64,000 bases of DNA from positions 416,082 through 480,081 of the forward strand of contig NZ_JAARZC010000003.1 in assembly GCF_014229095.1 (NCBI RefSeq), written 5' to 3'. The translations under genes and the position numbers were made by a program. Positions 40,199-49,408 of the stretch are shown one piece after another. The notes beneath the pieces are model-generated. The model did no database searches. It saw only the letters and a program-made list of their open reading frames with translations, and was not told where the DNA came from. Positions within the stretch are counted from its first letter, which is position 1. Each line of letters opens with the position of its first letter. This stretch comes from Listeria cossartiae subsp. cayugensis. GTDB lineage: Bacteria; Bacillota; Bacilli; Lactobacillales; Listeriaceae.

Positions 40199-40507
40199 AT
40201 GGAGATTACAGATGTGAGATTACGACGTGTTGAGACAGATGGGAGAATGAAAGCTATTTCTTCAATAACGATTGACGGTGAGTTTGTTATTCACGACATT
40301 CGTGTCATCGATGGCAACGAGGGATTGTTCGTAGCTATGCCTAGTAAACGTACGCCGGATGGTGAGTTTAGAGATATCGCTCATCCAATTAACTCAGGCA
40401 CCCGTGCAAAAATTCAAGAAGCCGTTTTAGCTGCTTATGAAGTAGCGGACGAACCAGCAGTAGCTGAAGAAAGTTCTGCAGACGAAAGTGTTGTAGAAGA
40501 AAACTAA
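40199..40507 (+). CDS. spoVG: SpoVG regulator, copy 1
   Basis: This 102-residue nucleic-acid-binding regulator uses the ATG at 40199, with AAGGTGGTG upstream. GTG codons inside that site are rejected. The conserved core is [15 protein letters not shown] ... [23 protein letters not shown]. SpoVG binds RNA/DNA and in Listeria affects virulence, lysozyme resistance and motility rather than sporulation. The acidic tail differs from copy 2. About 118 nt separate the two genes, probably in one transcript. Confidence 0.94.
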   Translation: MEITDVRLRRVETDGRMKAISSITIDGEFVIHDIRVIDGNEGLFVAMPSKRTPDGEFRDIAHPINSGTRAKIQEAVLAAYEVADEPAVAEESSADESVVEEN

Positions 40508-40625
40508 AAAATCCTCGGTTAGGGAGAACGTTGTTGGGAACAGCTGGGGGATAAGTACCTAAGATTTAGGCTGGGATAAGCAGATTCTTTTTGAAAGAGG
40601 CAAATGGGATAAGGAGTGACTAATA

Positions 40626-40934
40626 ATGCAAGTAACAGATGTGAGATTACGTCGTGTAGAAACTGATGGAAGAATGAGAGCGATTGCTTCAATCACTTTA
40701 GATGAGGAATTTGTAGTTCATGATATCCGCGTTATTGATGGGAATAACGGTTTATTCGTAGCTATGCCAAGTAAACGTGGTGTTGACGGTGAATTCCGTG
40801 ATATCGCTCACCCAATTAATTCCGATACTCGTGCGAAAATTCAAGAAGTAGTTTTAGCTGAATATGAGCGCGTTGGTGAAGAAGAAGCAACTGCGGTAAC
40901 AGAAGAAGAATCTGAGTCCGTTTCTGCTGAATAA
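40626..40934 (+). CDS. spoVG: SpoVG regulator, copy 2
   Basis: A tandem paralog of copy 1, also 102 residues, with nearly the same first 80 residues and a different acidic C-terminal tail. AAGGAG precedes the ATG. A two-gene spoVG locus is normal in Listeria. The different tails suggest some functional divergence. A strong terminator follows. Confidence 0.94.
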
Positions 40935-40946
40935 TTTAAAATTTTC

Positions 40947-40975
40947 AAGGGCTAGCTGCGTGCTAGCCCTTTTTG
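40947..40975 (+). terminator. Terminator of spoVG pair
   Basis: A 10-bp perfect stem AAGGGCTAGC / GCTAGCCCTT and TTTTT. Confidence 0.92.
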
Positions 40976-41009
40976 TTTAGAAGAAGCATGAAAAAAATCA
41001 TAAATAGCC

Positions 41010-41038
41010 TTGGTCTTCTATTTTGGCTATGGTATAAT
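41010..41038 (+). promoter_or_regulatory. Promoter of the 41-codon ORF
   Basis: TTGGTC (41010-41015), 17 nt, TATAAT (41033-41038) with an extended TGG just before it. Confidence 0.65.
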
Positions 41039-41074
41039 TAAAAGCAGATTATAAAACAGGGAGGGGAATTTTTA

Positions 41075-41200
41075 ATGATGTTGCAAAAACAGATCCATTT
41101 TAGAAAACATTTTTGTAGCACGCCTGTAAATTCTTCTTTTAGTAAACAAATAAATAATCACACTGTATCTTTCGGAATTTTCAAACAAATAAAACTTTAA
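41075..41200 (+). CDS. Candidate 41-codon small ORF in its own transcription unit
   Basis: The ORF starts ATGATGTTG and follows GGGAGGGG by 7 nt. The product would be a basic 41-residue peptide (MMLQKQIHFRKHFCSTPVNS... ending FKQIKL) with no membrane segment or known motif. It has its own extended -10 promoter (41010-41038) and intrinsic terminator (41208-41238), so a transcript of roughly 190 nt is expected. It could encode a small protein, or the transcript could be a regulatory RNA or attenuating leader for glmU. No family is recognised. Confidence 0.45.
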   Translation: MMLQKQIHFRKHFCSTPVNSSFSKQINNHTVSFGIFKQIKL

Positions 41201-41207
41201 ATTTAAT

Positions 41208-41238
41208 CTTTACCTAAAAAATGTAGGTAAGGTTTTTT
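41208..41238 (+). terminator. Terminator of the small ORF unit
   Basis: A 9-bp stem CTTTACCTA / TAGGTAAGG (one G-U) followed by TTTTTT. It separates the small ORF from the glmU promoter. Confidence 0.8.
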
Positions 41239-41252
41239 ATTTGGGCGCATTC

Positions 41253-41281
41253 TTGAAAAAAAGCAAATTTTACGTTATCAT
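41253..41281 (+). promoter_or_regulatory. Promoter of glmU
   Basis: TTGAAA (41253-41258), 17 nt, TATCAT (41276-41281). Confidence 0.6.
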
Positions 41282-41320
41282 TCATAGTGGATGAATAGTG
41301 AATATTGGAGGTTCTATATA

Positions 41321-42694
41321 ATGTCAAAACGATATGCTGTAGTGCTTGCTGCTGGCCAAGGCACACGGATGAAATCAAAACTTTACAAAGTGTTGCATCC
41401 TGTTTGTGGAAAACCAATGGTCGAACATGTAGTAGATCAAATTTCAACGCTTAATGTTGATAAAGTGGTTACGATTGTAGGTCACGGAGCTGAGAAAGTA
41501 CAAGAGCATTTAGCTGGTAAAAGCGAGTTTGTGAAACAAGAAGAACAACTTGGAACGGCGCATGCGGTACTTCAAGCGAAAGCAGAACTTGCGGGTAAAG
41601 ATGGTGTAACGCTAGTTGTTTGTGGGGACACACCTTTAATCGAAGCTAGCACAATGGAAGCTTTACTAAAATATCACCACGAAAAACGCGCAAAAGCAAC
41701 TATTCTTACAACAGTTATTGAAGATCCTACAGGTTACGGTCGTATTATTCGTGATGACCTAGGCATTGTAGAAAAAATAGTAGAACATAAAGATGCGACA
41801 GAAAAAGAACAACGTATTTCAGAAATTAACACTGGAACATATTGCTTTGACAATAAAGCTCTTTTTGAAGCGTTAGAGAATGTTTCTAACGATAACGTGC
41901 AAGGAGAATATTACTTACCAGATGTTATTAAAATTTTAAAAGATTCGGATGAAGTCGTTGCGGCTTACAGAATGGAGTCTTTCGAAGAGTCACTTGGAGT
42001 GAACGACCGAATTGCCCTAGCTGAAGCGTCCAAATTAATGCAACGTCGAATTAACGAAAATCATATGCGTAATGGAGTAACACTTGTTAATCCAGAAAGT
42101 ACGTATATTGATATAGATGTAAAAATTGGTCAAGATACAGTAATTGAACCGGGAGTTATGCTTCGCGGGAAAACTGTAATCGGTGATGATTGTGTGGTTA
42201 CTAGTGGCTCGGAAATCGTAAACAGTGTTATCGGTGAACGAGTAAACGTCAGAACTTCTTCGATTTTCGAAAGTAAAGTTGGAGATGACGTTCAAATTGG
42301 CCCATATGCCCACCTAAGACCGGAATCTGACATTCACAATCATGTGAAAATCGGAAATTACGTCGAAACGAAAAAAGCAGTTGTTGGTGAAGGAACTAAA
42401 TTACCACATTTCATTTACATGGGAGATGCGGAAATTGGTAAAAACGTCAATGTTGGTTGCGGGAGTATTGCGGTTAATTACGACGGCAAAAACAAAGCAA
42501 AAACCATCATTGGTGACGATGTCTTTGTTGGCTGTAATTCAAACTTGATTGCACCTGTCAAAGTGGGCGACCGAGCTTTCATAGCTGCTGGTTCTACCAT
42601 TACAAAAGATGTCCCTGATGACGCGTTAGGCATTGCTCGCGCGAAACAAGACAACAAGCTTGGTTATGCAAAACATTTAAATCACGGTAAATAA
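41321..42694 (+). CDS. glmU: Bifunctional GlmU: N-acetylglucosamine-1-P uridyltransferase / glucosamine-1-P acetyltransferase
   Basis: This 457-residue cytosolic enzyme makes UDP-GlcNAc for peptidoglycan and wall teichoic acid. The start ATG at 41321 has GGAGG 9 nt upstream. The N-terminal nucleotidyltransferase shows [19 protein letters not shown], and the C-terminal half is a left-handed beta-helix of hexapeptide repeats with acetyltransferase residues near residue 360. prs follows 50 nt downstream. Confidence 0.97.
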   Translation: MSKRYAVVLAAGQGTRMKSKLYKVLHPVCGKPMVEHVVDQISTLNVDKVVTIVGHGAEKVQEHLAGKSEFVKQEEQLGTAHAVLQAKAELAGKDGVTLVVCGDTPLIEASTMEALLKYHHEKRAKATILTTVIEDPTGYGRIIRDDLGIVEKIVEHKDATEKEQRISEINTGTYCFDNKALFEALENVSNDNVQGEYYLPDVIKILKDSDEVVAAYRMESFEESLGVNDRIALAEASKLMQRRINENHMRNGVTLVNPESTYIDIDVKIGQDTVIEPGVMLRGKTVIGDDCVVTSGSEIVNSVIGERVNVRTSSIFESKVGDDVQIGPYAHLRPESDIHNHVKIGNYVETKKAVVGEGTKLPHFIYMGDAEIGKNVNVGCGSIAVNYDGKNKAKTIIGDDVFVGCNSNLIAPVKVGDRAFIAAGSTITKDVPDDALGIARAKQDNKLGYAKHLNHGK

Positions 42695-42744
42695 TTTCCA
42701 TTTGGGAATTTTAAAATTTTAATAAAAAATAGTGGAGGCTGATT

Positions 42745-43701
42745 ATGTCAAACGAGTATTTTGATCCAAAGTTGAAGATTTTCTCGCTAAATTCTAATCG
42801 TGAACTAGCTGAAGAGATTGCGAAAGAAGTAGGTATTGAGTTAGGGAAATCAAGCGTTACTCATTTTAGTGATGGAGAAATCCAAATTAACATTGAAGAA
42901 AGTATCCGTGGTTGTCATGTATATGTTATTCAATCAACGAGTAATCCTGTAAACCAGAATTTAATGGAACTTTTGATCATGATTGATGCGTTGAAACGCG
43001 CTTCCGCAGCAACAATTAATATTGTTATGCCTTACTATGGTTATGCACGTCAAGACCGTAAAGCAAGAAGTCGTGAACCGATCACAGCGAAATTAGTAGC
43101 AAACTTAATCGAAACAGCTGGTGCAACAAGAATGATTACACTTGATATGCACGCACCGCAAATCCAAGGTTTCTTTGATATTCCGATTGATCACTTGAAT
43201 GCAGTACGCCTTCTAAGTGACTATTTCAGCGAACGTCATTTAGGCGACGATTTAGTAGTAGTTTCCCCTGACCATGGTGGAGTTACTCGTGCCCGTAAAA
43301 TGGCTGACCGTTTGAAAGCGCCGATTGCTATCATTGATAAGCGTCGTCCGCGTCCAAACGTAGCTGAAGTAATGAACATCGTAGGTAATGTAGAAGGAAA
43401 AGTTTGTATTATTATTGATGATATCATTGATACAGCTGGAACAATCACGCTTGCTGCTAAAGCGTTACGTGAAGCTGGCGCAACAAAAGTTTACGCATGT
43501 TGTTCACACCCAGTTCTTTCAGGCCCAGCTATGAAACGTATTGAAGAATCACCAATCGAAAAATTAGTTGTTACAAACTCCATCGCTCTTCCAGAAGAAA
43601 AATGGATCGACAAAATGGAACAACTATCTGTTGCAGCTCTTCTTGGTGAAGCAATCGTACGCGTTCATGAAAATGCTTCTGTAAGTTCTTTATTCGAATA
43701 A
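42745..43701 (+). CDS. prs: Ribose-phosphate pyrophosphokinase
   Basis: A 318-residue class I PRPP synthetase, with the [11 protein letters not shown] metal motif, the flexible [12 protein letters not shown] loop and the PRPP-binding [13 protein letters not shown] loop. It supplies PRPP for purines, pyrimidines, His, Trp and NAD. In L. monocytogenes the PrfA-dependent virulence island begins directly after this gene. Here it is followed by a terminator and lipoprotein genes. Confidence 0.97.
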   Translation: MSNEYFDPKLKIFSLNSNRELAEEIAKEVGIELGKSSVTHFSDGEIQINIEESIRGCHVYVIQSTSNPVNQNLMELLIMIDALKRASAATINIVMPYYGYARQDRKARSREPITAKLVANLIETAGATRMITLDMHAPQIQGFFDIPIDHLNAVRLLSDYFSERHLGDDLVVVSPDHGGVTRARKMADRLKAPIAIIDKRRPRPNVAEVMNIVGNVEGKVCIIIDDIIDTAGTITLAAKALREAGATKVYACCSHPVLSGPAMKRIEESPIEKLVVTNSIALPEEKWIDKMEQLSVAALLGEAIVRVHENASVSSLFE

Positions 43702-43714
43702 AAATTTAAAGCTA

Positions 43715-43750
43715 AAAACAGGGTTTCTCTTAGGAGGAATCCTGTTTTTT
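43715..43750 (+). terminator. Terminator of prs
   Basis: Arms AAAAACAGG and CCTGTTTTTT close a partly paired loop, followed by T residues. Confidence 0.75.
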
Positions 43751-43834
43751 ATTGGTGTTAAAAATATGTCTAAATTATGTTACTGAAACTAAAATAATAC
43801 CATTTTATAAAAGTAAAAGTTCACAAAAAATCCA

Positions 43835-43863
43835 TTGTATCTAAAACGCGGGTAGGTTATTCT
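43835..43863 (+). promoter_or_regulatory. Promoter of lipoprotein copy 1
   Basis: TTGTAT, 17 nt, TATTCT. Both elements and the spacer length are conserved in copy 2 (44482-44510), while the spacer sequence has diverged, which supports function. Confidence 0.6.
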
Positions 43864-43899
43864 AAGACAGTTGTAACACAAAAAAGAGGAGGAACAACG

Positions 43900-44358
43900 A
43901 TGAGATTACTTAAAAAGGGTACAATGGCTTTATTTGTAATGGTTATGGCAGTAATGTTAGTAGCTTGTGGAGGGAAAGAAGAAACAAAAACATACGAACT
44001 TTCTCAAAATGGCGCTACTACAAAAATGACTTATACTTATGTAAAGGATAAAGTTACTAAACAAACAACAGAAAATGAAATGACTTACGCTGCTCTAGGA
44101 TTTAAAAACAAAGAAGAAGCTGAAAAAGCGTTAAAAGAAACAAGCGATAAGTTCCAAGGTGTTGATGGCGTAAAACAAGGCCTTGAGTATAAAGATGATA
44201 AAGTAATCGAAACACTAGAAATTGACTACGAAAAAGCAGATGCAAAAGAATTAATTAAACTTCCAGGATTCGCTGCAAGTGGCGATATCGAAAGCGGAAT
44301 TAGCATGGAAGAATCTTCAAAAATGCTAGAATCCCAAGGTTTTAAAGAAGTTAAATAA
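43900..44358 (+). CDS. YehR/DUF1307-family lipoprotein, copy 1
   Basis: A 152-residue lipoprotein: MRLLKKGTMALFVM signal, lipobox VAC at about residue 24, then a small DUF1307 domain (KTYELSQNG, YKDDK, GISMEESSKMLESQGFKEVK). It is of the E. coli YehR type, and its function is unknown. GAGGAGG precedes the ATG. It lies where the virulence island stands in L. monocytogenes and is likely the counterpart of the lipoprotein gene lmo0207. It has an adjacent paralog of the same length. Confidence 0.85.
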   Translation: MRLLKKGTMALFVMVMAVMLVACGGKEETKTYELSQNGATTKMTYTYVKDKVTKQTTENEMTYAALGFKNKEEAEKALKETSDKFQGVDGVKQGLEYKDDKVIETLEIDYEKADAKELIKLPGFAASGDIESGISMEESSKMLESQGFKEVK

Positions 44359-44370
44359 TAAGTTTACGAT

Positions 44371-44407
44371 AAAAAAGAAGTATCCGCTCAGTCGGATACT
44401 TCTTTTT
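44371..44407 (+). terminator. Terminator of lipoprotein copy 1
   Basis: A 14-bp stem AAAAAGAAGTATCCG / CGGATACTTCTTTT with a 6-nt loop. The same stem follows copy 2. Confidence 0.9.
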
Positions 44408-44410
44408 GTT

Positions 44411-44441
44411 TGATAATCATGTGCGTTAATAACAACGGAGC
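44411..44441 (-). pseudogene. Remnant of the 3' end of a ybjQ-type gene
   Basis: On the minus strand this stretch reads VVINAHDY, matching the C-terminal residues VVIEAQDY of the intact YbjQ-family gene at 45058-45390. At nucleotide level about 24 of 30 positions agree. It marks the edge of the tandem duplication and has no reading frame of useful length. Confidence 0.65.
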
Positions 44442-44546
44442 TTAACTATTGGCGTGCTATAAAAAGTTCACAAAAAATCCATTGTATCTCAAATGCAGTT
44501 AGGTTATTCTGAGGCGAATGTGAAACAAAAAGAGGAGGAAACAACG

Positions 44547-45005
44547 GTGAAATTACTTAAAAAGGGAACAATGGCTTTATTTGTAATGGTTATGGCAGTG
44601 ATGTTAGTAGCTTGTGGAGGGAAAGTAGAAACAAAAACGTACGAACTTTCTCAAAATGGTATAGAATCTAAATTGATATACACTTGTAAAGGAGACAAAG
44701 TCACGAAGCAAACAGCTGAAAATAGAATGCCTTACACTGCGCTAGGCGTTAGTTCAAAAGAAGACGCTGAAAAAATGCTTAAAGAAAGAAGTGATAAGTT
44801 TCAAAACATTAACGGATTAAAAGCGGAAATGGAATATAAAGATGATAAAGCTATTGAAACGATAGAGGTAGATTACACTAAAATTTCTTCAGAAGATATA
44901 AGGAAACTCCCGGGTATGACTACAAATGGTGATACTTCTAAGGGGATTAGTATGAAAAAGTCAGTAAAATTGCTAAAATCTCAAGGTTATAAAGAAGTTA
45001 AATAA
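44547..45005 (+). CDS. YehR/DUF1307-family lipoprotein, copy 2
   Basis: This 152-residue paralog of copy 1 starts with GTG at 44547, aligned with the ATG of copy 1 and preceded by the same GAGGAGG. A longer frame from 44493 would spoil the lipoprotein signal. The first 29 residues are almost identical to copy 1 (GTMALFVMVMAVMLVACGGK). The mature domain has diverged more (basic changes such as MKKSVKLLKSQGYKEVK). Confidence 0.84.
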   Translation: MKLLKKGTMALFVMVMAVMLVACGGKVETKTYELSQNGIESKLIYTCKGDKVTKQTAENRMPYTALGVSSKEDAEKMLKERSDKFQNINGLKAEMEYKDDKAIETIEVDYTKISSEDIRKLPGMTTNGDTSKGISMKKSVKLLKSQGYKEVK

Positions 45006-45017
45006 TAAATTTGTATC

Positions 45018-45055
45018 AAAAAAGAAGTATCCGTTTGAGAGGATACTTCTTTTTA
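45018..45055. terminator. Terminator between lipoprotein copy 2 and ybjQ-type gene
   Basis: A 14-15-bp stem AAAAAAGAAGTATCC / GGATACTTCTTTTT between convergent genes, usable in both directions. Confidence 0.9.
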
Positions 45056-45057
45056 TT

Positions 45058-45390
45058 TTAATAATCCTGCGCTTCAATAACAACAGCTGTACCAGACGCA
45101 GTAACCATCAGCATCCCGTTATCAGCTCCAAGTACTTCATAATCAATATCAACACCAATAACAGCATTTGCGCCAATATCTTTCGCGCGTTGTTCCATTT
45201 CGCGAATCGCTTCCTCGCGAGCGTTAATAAGCTCGTCCTCATAGCCTTGCGAACGGCCTCCAAAGAAATTTCTTAGTCCCGCTCCAATATCTTTCATAAA
45301 GTTAACGCCAGTGATGACTTCGCCGAAAACGATTTTTTTATACTCAATAATTTGTTTGCCTTCAATATTTGGTGAGGTTGTTACGATCAT
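45058..45390 (-). CDS. YbjQ/UPF0145-family protein
   Basis: This 110-residue cytosolic protein starts [12 protein letters not shown] at the minus-strand ATG at 45390, with GGAGGG 9 nt upstream. An in-frame extension of 10 codons covers that ribosome site and is rejected. Conserved features: [15 protein letters not shown], a run of charged helix, and [12 protein letters not shown]. Family members form pentamers. The function is unknown, with a heavy-metal link proposed. Its 3' end is duplicated at 44411-44441. Confidence 0.88.
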   Translation of the reverse strand: MIVTTSPNIEGKQIIEYKKIVFGEVITGVNFMKDIGAGLRNFFGGRSQGYEDELINAREEAIREMEQRAKDIGANAVIGVDIDYEVLGADNGMLMVTASGTAVVIEAQDY

Positions 45391-45456
45391 AATTTCATCC
45401 CTCCAGTTTTCTTTTATCATACTCCTTAGAGCTTTTTTTAGTCAAAGGATATCCGG

Positions 45457-46131
45457 CTATTTTTTGCGATTTCTCGCTTTTTCGATATAAGAAATGGCGT
45501 CCGGAACTTTACAAGCATTTTTTCCTAAATTCACATGAACTTTCCCGACTGATTTCGCAGCTTCTATCGCTTTTTCGTGCAAATCATCGTTATAAATGCC
45601 GCAAGAGATAATAAAACTGTTCATCGAATATCGCGTTCTGTTGGATTCTGCTTGTAACGTTTCTTTGGCGCGCTTTAATAGCTCCTCTGCTTCGGGTAAA
45701 TCGCTAATATGCTCACTAAAAATCTGCCAGCCCATTGCTTTCGTTAAATCATAATCACTTTCAACCCACTTTTTGGCGAAAATGAGCGAATCTTCTCTTT
45801 TACTGACAAGTGATGCAAGTGCGAAAGTTAGTTGTGACCACGTTTCTCGAAAAGCAATATTCCATTTTTCGATTTGCTCAGTAGTCATTTTGTTAGGGTC
45901 AATCGCGAGCAAACCGAGATAAATCAAGTCACTGTTACTCGATTCGATTAGCTCTACAGCGAGTTCGTAGTTTTTTGTCAATTTTTCCCGGCGAATAATT
46001 TTCTTTAAATCGCCAATTTTCAGCCCGTAAAGTTCTAGTGTTTCAGGGCAACCGTGATTTCGGAAAATTTTAACGGTGTTTGGATTTTTTAAGGTTTGAA
46101 GTTCGGTGTTAAGTTGGTCAAAAGTAATCAT
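45457..46131 (-). CDS. AlkD-like HEAT-repeat protein (DNA alkylation repair family)
   Basis: This 224-residue, almost all-helical protein starts MITFDQLNTELQ at the minus-strand ATG at 46131, with GAGGAGAG upstream. The helices follow the HEAT-like pattern of AlkD DNA glycosylases, which excise N3- or N7-alkylated purines. I could not confirm the catalytic Asp and DNA-binding Trp by eye, so glycosylase activity is not certain. It corresponds in position to lmo0209, between ldh and the YbjQ-type gene. Confidence 0.75.
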   Translation of the reverse strand: MITFDQLNTELQTLKNPNTVKIFRNHGCPETLELYGLKIGDLKKIIRREKLTKNYELAVELIESSNSDLIYLGLLAIDPNKMTTEQIEKWNIAFRETWSQLTFALASLVSKREDSLIFAKKWVESDYDLTKAMGWQIFSEHISDLPEAEELLKRAKETLQAESNRTRYSMNSFIISCGIYNDDLHEKAIEAAKSVGKVHVNLGKNACKVPDAISYIEKARNRKK

Positions 46132-46164
46132 GCGGCGCTCTCCTCTCGAATAAATTAAGTATAA

Positions 46165-46193
46165 CAAAAAAGCATGCTAAGGCGCATGCTTTT
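46165..46193 (-). terminator. Terminator of ldh
   Basis: A 10-bp stem AAAAGCATGC / GCATGCTTTT followed on the minus strand by TTTTTT. Confidence 0.88.
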
Positions 46194-46208
46194 AAGATTC
46201 AGAGCTTA

Positions 46209-47162
<954 letters not shown>

Positions 47163-47187
47163 CTATAAAAAATCTATTTACTAGTAC

Positions 47188-47215
47188 AGTATACCATGTA
47201 TTTTTCATTTGTGAA
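47188..47215 (-). promoter_or_regulatory. Promoter of ldh
   Basis: On the minus strand: TTCACA, 16 nt, TATACT. TTGTGAA (plus strand 47209-47215) overlaps the -35, and a second TTGTGAA lies at 47257-47263. Both are half-sites of the Rex consensus. Confidence 0.6.
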
Positions 47216-47373
47216 GCGTTGAACGTCCTAAATTTAAAAAAGTTGTTATAATGTTTTTGTGAAAACGCTGTAGTACAGTTTGGAAGCGTCTGCATTCGCG
47301 CTCAACCGCTATTTTCTGTTTACCTTTTATTGAGAATTATAAACCTTACAAAACAAAATAAGGCTATTCCTTT

Positions 47374-47405
47374 GTTTTGCTATTTCTCTAACGGGTAGAT
47401 ATAAT
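47374..47405 (+). promoter_or_regulatory. Sigma-B promoter of ctc, overlapping a sigma-A-like promoter
   Basis: GTTT (47374-47377), 15 nt, GGGTAG (47393-47398) fits sigma-B and the known stress induction of ctc. In the same stretch TTGCTA (47377-47382), 17 nt, TATAAT (47400-47405) fits sigma-A. Confidence 0.75.
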
Positions 47406-47443
47406 GTAGATGTACCAAAATTGAATGAGTGGAGTGATTTTTT

Positions 47444-48067
47444 ATGGCAACAACATTAGAGGTCCAGAAAAGAGAAACAACGCAACATTCAGAAGTAACG
47501 AGATTGCGTAGTGAAGGAAAAGTACCTGGAATTATTTATGGTTACAAATCAGAGAATGTTCCAGTTTCCGTTGATTCTTTGGAATTAATCAAAGCAGTTC
47601 GTGACAATGGTCGAAATGCCGTATTTTCAGTGACTGTTGACGGCAAGAAATTAAATGTTTTATTACATGAATATCAAGTGGATCCGTTAAAAGACGTTTT
47701 AGTACATGTTGATTTACTAGCGGTTGATATGAATGAAGAAGTGGAGACTGATGTTCGCGTGGTATTAGTTGGCGATGCACCCGGCGTTAAAGCTGGCGGC
47801 GTATTACAACAAATTATCCATGACGTAAAAGTTTCAGCAACACCAGAAAAATTACCAGAAACAATTGAATTAGACATTTCTTCATTAGAAATCGGTGATG
47901 TTTTAACAACGAACGACCTTCCGGAAAACAAAGATTATGTCGTGCAAGCTGAGGAAGAAGAAACAGTAGTAACTGTGTCTGCCCCACGTGCTGAAGAAGA
48001 ACCAACGACTACGGAAGCGCCAGAGCCAGAAGCTGTACATGGTAAAGATGAAGAGCCTGTTGAATAA
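47444..48067 (+). CDS. ctc: General stress protein Ctc, 50S ribosomal protein L25/TL5 family
   Basis: This 207-residue protein has an N-terminal 5S rRNA-binding L25 domain (1-95) and a C-terminal TL5/CTC beta domain (about 100-185), ending in a Glu/Pro-rich acidic tail. It binds 5S rRNA on the large subunit. In Listeria Ctc is induced by sigma-B and helps osmotic tolerance. The sigma-B promoter is visible upstream. GGAG precedes the ATG. Confidence 0.95.
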   Translation: MATTLEVQKRETTQHSEVTRLRSEGKVPGIIYGYKSENVPVSVDSLELIKAVRDNGRNAVFSVTVDGKKLNVLLHEYQVDPLKDVLVHVDLLAVDMNEEVETDVRVVLVGDAPGVKAGGVLQQIIHDVKVSATPEKLPETIELDISSLEIGDVLTTNDLPENKDYVVQAEEEETVVTVSAPRAEEEPTTTEAPEPEAVHGKDEEPVE

Positions 48068-48084
48068 TTTCTAATAAATAAGGA

Positions 48085-48126
48085 TGGAAGATACGCATTT
48101 GTTTGCGATATCTTCCATTTTTTTTG
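48085..48126 (+). terminator. Terminator of ctc
   Basis: A stem of about 15 pairs (ATGGAAGATACGCA with its partner, one bulge) and a T8 run. The following gene starts from an extended -10 TGGTATAAT at 48126-48134. Confidence 0.88.
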
Positions 48127-48156
48127 GTATAATAGTTTCGAGAAGGAGGCGTTTAT

Positions 48157-48741
48157 ATGCTTGATAAATCAGTACCACATATTTCTGTTGCAATGGTCAA
48201 TTATGATGCCGCGAATTATCCGGAATTTCATTTACCGACGGGATATTCTTTTTGCTTTTATAAAGATGGTTTGGAAGAAGATTGGTGTAGATTGCAATTA
48301 GAAACTGGTCAGGTGCCATCAATGGATATTATTCGCGCTCGTTTTGAAACAGAATTTGGAAATGAAAAAGAAAAATTGGCCAAGTGTTGTGTTTTTGTGC
48401 AAGCGCCGAATGGTGAGCTTATTGGAACAGCGATGCTTTGGGACGGGGATACATTTGGCGAAATGGCGAGCCGGATTCATTGGGTAGCTGTACTTGATTC
48501 CCACGGCGGAAAAGGTATCGCAAAAGCTTTGTTATCTAAAATCCTTGGCATAAATAAAAATGATTTTGTCTATTTGACCACACAAACCGGAAGTTACCAA
48601 GCAATTTATTTATATCAGAAATTCGGTTTCGAAAAATATATCGGAAAAACGCCCACAAATTGGAAAACGGCAGACTTTCAAGCTGAAAATGAAACAGCGT
48701 GGCAAATTATCGAAAATAAAATTGCCGAACACCAAGCGTAG
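48157..48741 (+). CDS. GNAT-family N-acetyltransferase
   Basis: This 194-residue protein has a GNAT core in its C-terminal half: RIHWVAVLDSHGGKGIAKALLSK is motif A, where acetyl-CoA binds, and YLYQKFGFEKY is motif B. The substrate is unknown. GAAGGAGG precedes the ATG. It sits between ctc and pth, as lmo0212 does in L. monocytogenes. Confidence 0.85.
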   Translation: MLDKSVPHISVAMVNYDAANYPEFHLPTGYSFCFYKDGLEEDWCRLQLETGQVPSMDIIRARFETEFGNEKEKLAKCCVFVQAPNGELIGTAMLWDGDTFGEMASRIHWVAVLDSHGGKGIAKALLSKILGINKNDFVYLTTQTGSYQAIYLYQKFGFEKYIGKTPTNWKTADFQAENETAWQIIENKIAEHQA

Positions 48742-48847
48742 TTGGAAAACTTTCAACCAAGTGAAATCCATGTTATAATCAAAAAAACATCGAAACAAAA
48801 ACCAGTTCATTCGTGAAGTGGTTTCGTTCATGTAAGGAGAAGCTTTT

Positions 48848-49408
48848 ATGAAATTAATTGCAGGACTCGGGAATCCGGGCAAAAAATACGAACGCACCCG
48901 GCATAATGTCGGTTTTATGGTAGTTGATGAGCTGAGTTTCCGCCATCAAACACCTTGGAAAAAATCCAAATTTAATGGTATGACAAGTGAAATTAATGTT
49001 GGTGGCGAAAAAATAATTTTAGTTAAACCGCTCACTTTTATGAATGCTTCTGGGGAGTGTATTCGTCCACTAATGGATTACTACAACATCCCGATTGAAG
49101 ATGTCGTGATTGTGTACGATGATCTTGATTTACCAGTTGGGAAAATAAGATTACGCCAAAAGGGCAGTGCTGGTGGACATAATGGCATGAAATCAATTAT
49201 CCAGCATGTCAAAACGCAAGAATTTAACCGCATTCGTGTGGGTGTAAGTCGCCCTATAAAAGGAGAAGTCATTAACTACGTATTAGGAGATTTCCCTAAA
49301 GCAGAACAACCTGATATTATCGCAGCAATCCAAAAAAGTGCGGATGCCATCGAAGACTTTGCGCAAACGCCATTTATTGAAGTAATGAATAAATACAATC
49401 AAAAATAA
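48848..49408 (+). CDS. pth: Peptidyl-tRNA hydrolase
   Basis: This 186-residue enzyme frees tRNA from peptidyl-tRNA. Family residues are intact: GLGNPGKKYERTRHNVGF (catalytic His), FMNASG and VVYDDLDLPVGKIRLR. AAGGAG precedes the ATG. The leader holds a hairpin CGAAA/TTTCG with an inner CCA-TTCA/TGAA-TGG stem (48791-48826), which may affect translation. mfd follows. Confidence 0.95.
   Translation: MKLIAGLGNPGKKYERTRHNVGFMVVDELSFRHQTPWKKSKFNGMTSEINVGGEKIILVKPLTFMNASGECIRPLMDYYNIPIEDVVIVYDDLDLPVGKIRLRQKGSAGGHNGMKSIIQHVKTQEFNRIRVGVSRPIKGEVINYVLGDFPKAEQPDIIAAIQKSADAIEDFAQTPFIEVMNKYNQK

Larger units (their letters stand above)
43810..44445. repeat. Tandem duplication, unit 1
   Basis: A segment of about 640 nt covering promoter, leader, lipoprotein gene, terminator and the first 31 nt (3' end) of a YbjQ-type gene is repeated at 44455-45090 with an offset of 647-648 nt. 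Leader identity is high (AAGTTCACAAAAAATCC, CATTGTATCT, AGGTTATTCT, AGAGGAGG shared). Confidence 0.8.
44455..45090. repeat. Tandem duplication, unit 2
   Basis: The second unit of the 647-nt duplication. It contains the promoter (44482-44510), the second lipoprotein gene, its terminator and the intact 3' end of the YbjQ-family gene. Confidence 0.8.
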
